From Bibersteinia trehalosi (lineage in GTDB: Bacteria; Pseudomonadota; Gammaproteobacteria; Enterobacterales; Pasteurellaceae): a stretch of DNA of 35,081 nt. The notes beneath the pieces were generated by a model. The model made no database searches and was not told where the DNA came from. It worked only from the letters and a program-made list of their open reading frames with translations. Both the position numbers and the translations under genes were made by a program. The DNA lies in assembly GCF_004346205.1 (NCBI RefSeq), contig NZ_SMAM01000013.1, positions 1-35,081 on the forward strand, given 5' to 3'. Below are positions 26,136 through 33,700 of the stretch, piece by piece. Numbering within the stretch: the first letter of the stretch is position 1; every line of letters begins with the position of its first letter.

Positions 26136-26543
26136 TTAGTTGCCTAATGCTTTATCAGCATCTTTATTTGCGATAAATTCAATTTTGTAACCATCTGGGT
26201 CTTCAACAAATGCGATGACGGTTGTGCCGCCTAGTACCGGGCCGGCTTCACGTGTAACCTTACCGCCCGCTTGGCGCACTGCTTCTACGGTTGCATAAAT
26301 ATCATCTACGCCAATCGCAATATGCCCATAAGCATTACCAAGTTCATAGCTTTCAACGCCCCAGTTGTAAGTCAATTCTAATACGGCGGTTTCGCTCTCA
26401 TCACCATAGCCTAAGAAAGCAAGGGTGTATTTGTATTCGGTATTCTCGCTTTGACGTAATAAGCGCATACCTAATACTTCTGTATAGAATTTGACAGAGC
26501 GTTCTAAATTCCCCACACGTAGCATTGTATGTAAAATTCGCAT
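26136..26543 (-). CDS. gloA: Lactoylglutathione lyase (glyoxalase I)
   Basis: The 135-residue product has the four metal ligands of E. coli GloA at the same positions: His5 (MRILHTM), Glu56 (VLELTYNWG), His74 ([11 protein letters not shown]) and Glu122 (DGYKIEFI). It converts the hemithioacetal of methylglyoxal and glutathione to S-lactoylglutathione; the short bacterial form is nickel dependent. It is transcribed away from the membrane-protein operon and ends in a terminator before rnt. Confidence 0.97.
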   Translation of the reverse strand: MRILHTMLRVGNLERSVKFYTEVLGMRLLRQSENTEYKYTLAFLGYGDESETAVLELTYNWGVESYELGNAYGHIAIGVDDIYATVEAVRQAGGKVTREAGPVLGGTTVIAFVEDPDGYKIEFIANKDADKALGN

Positions 26544-26578
26544 AAATTAACTTCCCAAAAATAGAAAAAGGAGCGGGT

Positions 26579-26591
26579 ATTATGGCATAAT
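26579..26591. promoter_or_regulatory. Overlapping divergent -10 elements
   Basis: ATTATGGCATAAT is a palindrome that offers CATAAT as a -10 hexamer on both strands, between gloA and the membrane-protein operon. No good -35 was found in either direction, so this is tentative. Confidence 0.35.
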
Positions 26592-26625
26592 CCGCCTCTA
26601 AAATCATTTTTTCTCAAATAAAACT

Positions 26626-27450
26626 ATGTCTCACGATCATGATACCCCTTCAAAATGGGAAATTTCGAGTCACGCGGCATTGCCGGTAGTGTTAATGCTC
26701 TTTATTCAAATGCTTGCCCATTATATTGGTTCGCCCGCGAATAGTATTTTCCTTTCTCCTTATTTAATTGCCTTTTTTGTTGCGGCATTGCTGGCATTGG
26801 TGGTGCTATGGAAAGGGCAAATCTGCCCAGGGCAAAAAGGGCGCTTGGCATTTGTCTTGCCATTTTTAGCCGCTTTTGCCTTGGGGAATTTTCTCTATAC
26901 TGCATTTTTTACCCCAAAACATATTTTGTTATCGCTGGCAAATTTAGCAGCCTTATTTATTCCTTTATTATATTGGCGCTTTCCAGATGATGAACCAATG
27001 CAAAAAATCTTTAGTTATCTTGGTTTTGCATTAGGCGCGATTGGTATACTGGCTTACAGCATTTGCTACTGGGTTGAATTACCCTCGCTATTAAACTGGG
27101 TAAGGGGCAACTATTTTGCTCAGATTCAGCTTGGCTTATTGCTGCTTGGTTGGTATATGATGTTAGCGAAAAGTCGCTTAGATGGCTTTTTTAAGTTATT
27201 GGTGCAACTAAGCCTTATTGTGCTGATTTTTAACTACATTTGGGTGATTTTTGTCTTATACCAAGAACTCAATATTATGCCAGAATTGGCGACCTTGCCT
27301 TATTTTGCTTTCTTTGCGCTGCAATTTGTCGTGTTAGCCATGTTGGCTTGGCTGCTTATTGGCAAACAGGGCAAAAATATTAAGAACCCTGTGGCGTGGA
27401 CAGCCGCCACCTTCTTATCTATGCTTTATCCTCTCACTAATATTTTCTAA
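26626..27450 (+). CDS. Polytopic membrane protein of unknown function, upstream of ydbH
   Basis: The 274-residue product has eight or nine hydrophobic helices (about 17-36, 43-62, 72-90, 97-115, 128-150, 162-180, 187-211, 218-246, 255-273). The N-terminus MSHDHDTPSKWEISSHAA is short and hydrophilic with a cluster of His and Asp. I do not recognise the family. No transporter signature or catalytic motif is apparent. Its stop overlaps the ydbH start as TAATG, so it is translationally coupled to the YdbH-YnbE lipid-bridge genes and may serve the same envelope process; this is inference from position. The ribosome binding site is weak. Confidence 0.75.
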   Translation: MSHDHDTPSKWEISSHAALPVVLMLFIQMLAHYIGSPANSIFLSPYLIAFFVAALLALVVLWKGQICPGQKGRLAFVLPFLAAFALGNFLYTAFFTPKHILLSLANLAALFIPLLYWRFPDDEPMQKIFSYLGFALGAIGILAYSICYWVELPSLLNWVRGNYFAQIQLGLLLLGWYMMLAKSRLDGFFKLLVQLSLIVLIFNYIWVIFVLYQELNIMPELATLPYFAFFALQFVVLAMLAWLLIGKQGKNIKNPVAWTAATFLSMLYPLTNIF

Positions 27451-30179
27451 TGATTATTCGGCGTACCTTGCTCATTTTGGCGGCACTACTTGCGGTTTTA
27501 CTCGCAAGTGGTGCGGCGTTAATGACAGGTAGCCAACTTTCCAGTGCGCTGAATCTGGTTTTGCCCGAAGAATGGCGCATTGAAACACCGCTTGGCTTAG
27601 AAGCTGATTTAGAAAAAGCGCAATTACCCTCATTTACTTTACATTATCAACATTGCCCGTTGTTAAGTGCAACACAGCTGAAGGTGCAATGGTGGCAAAC
27701 TCAGCAGATTCAGCTACAAAGTGCCGAAATTGATTACTACTGTTTAAGCATGTTGCTTAGTCGTAATGCGCAGAGTAGTAGCGAGAACGCCTCTACCACA
27801 TTAAGTTCTCTACTGGCTTTGTTGCCAGAAGGGGAAGCCGCGATAAAACAACTACATTGGAAAAACTTACCTGATGATTTACCCCCACATTTGCACGGGT
27901 TGCTGGCAAGCCCGAGTGAAATTCGTTTTGCATTTTTCCAGCAAAAACTGACCGCTTACATTGGGCAAGCTTTGTTGAATTTTACGGCTGAATTACAGCA
28001 TAACCAGCTTGGCTTGCAGGCACATTATCAGTTAGCCGATAGCGAGCAGCACCATCTTAGCGCACAAGCCACACTAGCAGACTCCTTAACACAGCTGCCG
28101 TTAAATTTAAACGCGACATATCGCTGGCAATTGCCCGAAACACGGATTGCCTTGCCGGATTTGCAGCAGGGCAATGTCCAATTAGTCTGGCAAACAGAAG
28201 ATGATACGCTACAGGGCAATTTAGTGTTGCAATCGGCAAGCAACACACAAAATCAGCTGCACTTACCTTTTAAGCTAAATGCGCAGCACCTGCAAATTGA
28301 ACAAGCAAGAATTGATTGGGAGCTCATTCCTGAATTTCCGTTACGTGCTTTTATAAACGCCACATTCACACCAAAAAGTTTTCGCTTAGATGATTTATTA
28401 CCCATTGAAACCGCCGTTCGTATTAGCTTACTTTCGCAAAATGCTAAGGGGAAAGGTAATGTGGTGATCAACAATCTCGCTGGAAGGATTGAAGCAGATA
28501 AGCTTTCGCTACCTTTGCAAATAACCGGTAATATCAAATACGATGACTATATTCTCTACAGCACTATCCCGTTGGATATCCAAGGCAGTTGGCAAGATCT
28601 CCAGCTTAAATTTTTGCCCAAAGCATTATTGCGTTTAACAGGGACAGAGCGCTTTTTAACCATTCACGATCTACGCTTTCCATTAGCGGGGATTCGGGTG
28701 GATAAATATGGCATTAGCGGGCGTTTGCAGTCGATTTTTCGTGGAGAAAGCCCGGATTTTAAAAATATTGAAATTCACTTAGATGGTTATGCAAAAAATT
28801 TCAAAGCTGGTGCGTTAAGCTTTTTTCAAACCCCGAATGAAAAAAATGCAGTAAAAGATCAGTGGAATTGGCGCTTTTGGGGCAACACACAATTTAATAC
28901 GCTGAAAAGCCGGCTTAATGTGGCAGGGCGTGGTAACTGGCATAAAAATTTAATTCGATTAAATGAGTTTAAAGGCGAGCTGGCGCAAATTAAGCAAAAT
29001 GGTATTACGATTCCCAAAACCGAGCTCACACTGCAAAAGCCCATTAAATTTTGGTATGAACGCTTTGAGCTAGACGGCAGCGTGCGCCTAGCCGCCCCCA
29101 AAATTGCCTTTGATTACGGCGGGGAATTAGAACAACCCACAGCAGATCTCAGTTTTAACGGCGAAACGGAAAATCTTAAGTTTAAAGGTATATTGCATGC
29201 CGGTAAGCTCGGGCCGATCCGTCTGTTTGCGCGCCGTCATTTAACGAAAAATGCCAGTGATTTGATTGGACGGCTCTATTGGGCTGAACAGCCTGCGAAT
29301 GTATTCCAATCGCTTTTTCCATTTCGCCATCATTGGGTGATTACTCAAGGCAGTATTAAAGGCGAAACAGCGTTCAGTGCGAATGCCAAACGTGGGCTGA
29401 TAGCTGGGGGGCATTTTGCCATTCGCCAAGGCGCGGTTTCTTTGCCCAGTGGTGAGCTAAAAGGCATTGAATTTTCCCTTCCTTATCAATTTAAGCAGGG
29501 AGCGTTTGCGCTGGGGTTAAAACAGCCTGTGGCGGTAAAAATTGCTGAGATAAACCTTGGTTTGCCGATTACAAATGTATCGGCAAAAGTGCAGGGCTAT
29601 TATCCTTACACGCCACGTAAACCGCTACAACTGCGCGAACTTAGTATGCAGCTGCTTGACGGAAGCCTCAATGTCGAACGTTTTGCCCTGCCACAAACTC
29701 AGGTGGCGCAGCTTAATTTGTCGCAAATTAATTTGGCAAAAATTCTTGAGTTTGCACAATATCAGCAGATTAACTTAACTGGGCGTATAAATGGCAAATT
29801 TCCTTTCTGGCTGAGTGGTAAACCTTGTTATATTTGCAATGGCAGCATAAGCCAAAGTGGCAAATCGCATTTAAAATTTACCCCAGAATTAATGCAAGCT
29901 ATTCAAAAAGCGGGCTATACCGAGCGGATTTTGTCTTACACTGTGAATGACAGCCTACTGAATGAATTTTCGGCAACCCTAAATTTAGCCACCAATGGCG
30001 ATATGCAGCTAAACGCAAAAGTACGCAGCCAATTGGTAGAGCACCAAAACAAGAAAATAAATATTCATTACCATCATCAGGAAAATATGTTTGCTTTATG
30101 GCAGTTGATTAACGCTGGCACGCAGCTGGAACAACGGCTGGAACATGAACTGTACAAAAAATTGGACGGAAACAAATGA
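27450..30179 (+). CDS. ydbH: YdbH-type AsmA-like inter-membrane bridge protein
   Basis: The 909-residue product has an N-terminal membrane anchor (about residues 4-24) and a long periplasmic part rich in alternating beta strands. Its C-terminal half is typical of the YdbH/TamB group (KGETAFSANAKRGLIAGGHFAIRQGAVSLPSG, then NLSQINLAKILEFAQYQQINLTGRINGKFPFWL). E. coli YdbH is about 880 residues and, with YhdP and TamB, helps phospholipid movement to the outer membrane. The following ynbE overlaps by four bases (ATGA), the known partner. Two cysteines flank PCYIC near residue 792. Identity rests on length, layout and neighbour. Confidence 0.88.
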   Translation: MIIRRTLLILAALLAVLLASGAALMTGSQLSSALNLVLPEEWRIETPLGLEADLEKAQLPSFTLHYQHCPLLSATQLKVQWWQTQQIQLQSAEIDYYCLSMLLSRNAQSSSENASTTLSSLLALLPEGEAAIKQLHWKNLPDDLPPHLHGLLASPSEIRFAFFQQKLTAYIGQALLNFTAELQHNQLGLQAHYQLADSEQHHLSAQATLADSLTQLPLNLNATYRWQLPETRIALPDLQQGNVQLVWQTEDDTLQGNLVLQSASNTQNQLHLPFKLNAQHLQIEQARIDWELIPEFPLRAFINATFTPKSFRLDDLLPIETAVRISLLSQNAKGKGNVVINNLAGRIEADKLSLPLQITGNIKYDDYILYSTIPLDIQGSWQDLQLKFLPKALLRLTGTERFLTIHDLRFPLAGIRVDKYGISGRLQSIFRGESPDFKNIEIHLDGYAKNFKAGALSFFQTPNEKNAVKDQWNWRFWGNTQFNTLKSRLNVAGRGNWHKNLIRLNEFKGELAQIKQNGITIPKTELTLQKPIKFWYERFELDGSVRLAAPKIAFDYGGELEQPTADLSFNGETENLKFKGILHAGKLGPIRLFARRHLTKNASDLIGRLYWAEQPANVFQSLFPFRHHWVITQGSIKGETAFSANAKRGLIAGGHFAIRQGAVSLPSGELKGIEFSLPYQFKQGAFALGLKQPVAVKIAEINLGLPITNVSAKVQGYYPYTPRKPLQLRELSMQLLDGSLNVERFALPQTQVAQLNLSQINLAKILEFAQYQQINLTGRINGKFPFWLSGKPCYICNGSISQSGKSHLKFTPELMQAIQKAGYTERILSYTVNDSLLNEFSATLNLATNGDMQLNAKVRSQLVEHQNKKINIHYHHQENMFALWQLINAGTQLEQRLEHELYKKLDGNK

Positions 30180-30376
30180 AACACTTAGCAGCCTTACTTT
30201 TTGCAAATTTTTGCCTATTTTTAACCGCTTGCACTCCAAAGATTCAGCTGGAAACGCCCGAAGAAGGGATTACGATTAATATGCATGTGGTGGTGGATCA
30301 CCGTATTGCGGTACAAATGGACGAGAAATCGCGGGCGGTGATTCAAATAACAGATCAAAATGAGCCACAAAAGTAA
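30176..30376 (+). CDS. ynbE: YnbE-type outer-membrane lipoprotein
   Basis: The 66-residue product has a signal peptide with lipobox LTAC (Cys19) and a short mature part, TPKIQLETPEEGITINMHVVVDHRIAVQMDEK. This matches E. coli YnbE (ITINMNVKIEHEI). It forms the outer-membrane end of the YdbH bridge by beta augmentation, as described for E. coli. Its start overlaps the ydbH stop. In E. coli ydbL follows; here a noncoding AT-rich region follows instead. The lipobox codons coincide with an uptake signal. Confidence 0.92.
   Translation: MKHLAALLFANFCLFLTACTPKIQLETPEEGITINMHVVVDHRIAVQMDEKSRAVIQITDQNEPQK
30224..30232 (-). repeat. DNA uptake signal sequence inside ynbE
   Basis: ACCGCTTGC is the reverse complement of GCAAGCGGT with a long A/T-rich tail on the minus strand. 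In the ynbE frame it encodes Thr-Ala-Cys of the lipobox. Confidence 0.7.
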
Positions 30377-30549
30377 ATTAGTGTAAATAAAATGCGGAAA
30401 TGTTATTAAGAATGATTTATTTTTAATAATAAATTAAATAACTTATTGATAAATAGTGAATATAGTTAATAAAAGAGGAATTAAAAAAATAGCTTAAGTA
30501 AATTTGTGTAAAGATAATAAATTTTGATGCAGATATTAGAAAAGGTATT

Positions 30550-30578
30550 TTGTTTTAACGAATATTAAACAGTATAAT
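30550..30578 (+). promoter_or_regulatory. Probable promoter of the large adhesin gene
   Basis: TTGTTT (30550-30555) and TATAAT (30573-30578) with 17-base spacing. The start would be near 30585, giving a leader of about 136 bases that contains the hairpin below. Confidence 0.5.
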
Positions 30579-30628
30579 ATCAAAAGTTATAAAAGTAAGG
30601 AGGCTTTTATAAGTAGCTGAATTTTAGC

Positions 30629-30679
30629 AACTATATGAGAATAATTTGTAGTTATACAATTTTCATATAGTTTTTTTTA
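30629..30679 (+). terminator. Terminator-like hairpin in the adhesin leader
   Basis: A 10-bp perfect stem (AACTATATGA at 30629-30638, TCATATAGTT at 30663-30672) with a 24-base, partly pairable loop is followed by a run of T. It lies 42 bases before the ATG and about 250 bases after ynbE, so attenuation of the adhesin is as plausible as termination of the upstream operon. The stem is A/T rich, which lowers certainty. Confidence 0.5.
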
Positions 30680-30720
30680 TTTTATGGATATTGTAAATAT
30701 TAATTAACGGATGATTGGTT

Positions 30721-33700
30721 ATGAATAAAATATTTAAGGTAATTTGGAATCAGGTGACACAACAAATGGTGGTGGTCTCTGAGCTTGCCCATAATAGAGG
30801 CAAAGCGTCATCATCAACCGATGAACGTGTTTCACCTATACATGCAGCATATATCTTAAGTAGTGTGGGGTTGGGCGTTTTAGGGGCATATTCAGCGGAT
30901 GCTGAGGCGGCTTATGCAGTGAATGGAACAGCGGGGAGTTCTGCGGGTTCAATAGCGATCGGCTCTGCAAATACGGCTTATGCTAATGCAGCTAATGTAA
31001 ATGCTACAGCGGTAGGTGGATATACTGTGGCAGGAGCAGAGGCTAGTGCTTTTGGTTATGGTGCTAATGCAAGTGGTTATATGGGGGTTGCTATAGGTAG
31101 CCTTGCTAACGCAACAAATAATCAAGCAGTATCTATTGGTTATAAAACAAATGCAACGGGTGACCAGTCTACTGCAATAGGCGCTAACTCTTTAGCAAGT
31201 GGTGCATCTGCAATTTCTATTGGTGGCGATGATTTAGATGCTGTGTCTAAAGCTAATCTAAATGGAACAAGTGCGAGTGTATTAAATGCTGGGGAAGTTA
31301 ATACTATTTTTAAAAATATTTCTGGTTATAACTTAGTAAATAATACATCAGGTAATCCCGTTCAATATCAGCCTACTTCCGCTTCTGGTGCCGGTTCAGT
31401 TGCTATTGGTACACAATCTGTAGCTAGCGGTGCATTAGGTTTAGCAATTGGTACTAAAACTGTGGCAAATGGTACAGCAGCTGCGGCAATTGGTATTGCT
31501 TCTATCGCTTCTGGCAGCGGTTCACTTGCAATGGGTACGGCAGCAGATGCTTTAACCAGCCATAGTATTGCAATTGGTGCAAATACTTTATCTAATGGTA
31601 GTTCTGATAGTACCGCAATTGGTACTAACGCAACTGCTTCTGGTCAAAATGCGATTGTATTTGGTACCGGCGCAAATGCCACAACTAATGCTGCAAACAC
31701 TACCGTGATTGGGGCAAACTCAAGTGCGAATAGCGCTAATTCTGTTGTGATTGGTACAAAAGCGCATATTAATGCTACAAACTCAGGCAATTCAATTGTT
31801 ATTGGTGGCAATGCATCGATTTCTGGCAGTAGCGCAGGTTATTCTGTGGCTCTTGGCGAAAATGCAACTGCAGGTGCAATTAACTCATTAGCATTAGGTA
31901 GAAATTCAAAAACCTCAGGCAATTCTTCTATTGCCATAGGTTTAGACAGTAATGCTTCTTCGCCTAATGCAACGGCAATTGGTACGAAAGCGAATGCTTC
32001 CAATGATTCTGCGCTAGCTCTCGGTAATGCTTCTAAAGCTTCAGGCTATGATGCGGTTGCCTTAGGTCATTCTGCTAATGCCACAGCAAGCCGTGCCACC
32101 GCGGTAGGTAGCTTAACTACAGCAAGCGGCGCAAATTCAACAGCATTAGGTAATAATGCCTCTGCTACAGCAGCAAACAGCACAGCATTGGGTGATTCAG
32201 CTAAAGCTAGCGTGGCAGGTTCAGTGGCGTTAGGTAATGCCTCTTCAACAACTGCTGGGGTAAATACCTCAAATGCAGCAATTAATGGTGTCACTTATGG
32301 TAACTTTGCGGGCGCAACCGCAAGCAGTGTGGTTTCTGTGGGAACATCAACTTATAACCGCCAAATTCAAAATGTGGCAGCGGGTAGAGTGAATGCTAAC
32401 TCAACCGATGCGATTAATGGCTCACAGCTCTATTATGTGGCTGTTGAGGCAGCAAAACATACCACGGTAAGCTCAAAAGATAAGTCGGTAAATATTACTA
32501 CTTCAACCAATTCGAATGGCTCAACCAATTACGATTTAACGGTTACTCCAACAACCATTACTTATAATGCAACGTTAAACACCACCGGCAATAATGTACC
32601 GGTTAGCATTGAAAATAAAACGAATAATAGCTATGCGGTTAATGTGCATACTACGCCGTTAAATATTGCTAATAATGGTTCTACCGTTGTGCCAAATAGT
32701 CGCGATCAACAATTAATGACTGCCAGCCAAATTTCGCAAGCGATTAATGATTCAGGCTGGAAATTAACGACCGGTGTAAATGGTGGCAAACAAGAGGGAA
32801 GCGCGCAAAGCACACTTGTGACCCCAGGGGATAATGTTACCTTCTTAGCCGGTAAAAATTTGGTGATTAACCAAACGGCAGATCGCCAGATCACTTACTC
32901 TTTAAACCCAGATGTTGTGCTAAATAACATTACGATTGATCCTACGCAGTCAAACAGTGCGGCGGGGATTAATATGAATAATACCCATGTAACCAATTTA
33001 AAAGCAGGGGTAAATGGCACAGATGCAGTTAATCTTGACCAGCTTAATGCTAGCAAAACCTACGTTCAACAAGGCAACCACACTACAGTAAGCGCCAGCA
33101 CAAATACAAATGGCTCAACGGTTTATGTGGTGAATGCAAATCATACAGCGGTGGCAGCTGGCAAGAATGTTAATTTAACCAGCCAAACCGATGGGCATGG
33201 TTTAACTACTTATAATGTGAGTGTGGAAGGTGCTCTTACTAATATTAGCAGTATTAGCAATGGCAATACGGTGATTAATCTTGAAGGCAATACGGTTAAT
33301 GTAAGCAATTCAACCATTAGCAATGTGGCGAACGGCACTAATGCAACAGATGCGGTGAACTTACAACAGTTAAATGCCAGCAAAACCTTTGTACAAAAAG
33401 GTAATCACACGGCTGTAAGCTCTAGCACTAATGCAAATGGCTCAATTAATTATGTGGTAAGTGCAGATAATACGGTGGTTACTTCTAATGATGGTTCTAT
33501 CACGGTAAATACTAGCTCTCAAACCACCGCAGATGGCACTGTAACTTACACTTACGATTTAAAAGCTAATGTTGCCGCACCAGAGAATTATTTCCATGTG
33601 AATAATGGCTCAAATAAAGGTGGCGATGAGAAAAGCAATTTAGGTGGTGTGGGCGATAGCGCAGGCGCAACAATGTTAAATGCTTTAGCTGCTGGTATTA

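Larger units (their letters stand above)
30377..30720. other. AT-rich leader region of the large adhesin
   Basis: 344 bases without a gene, strikingly A/T rich. It contains an imperfect 17-base direct repeat (30371-30387 and 30496-30512, one mismatch), an inverted repeat TTATTAA/TTAATAA (30403-30429) enclosing GAATGATTT, a predicted promoter (30550-30578) and a terminator-shaped hairpin (30629-30679). No ydbL is present. Confidence 0.6.
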
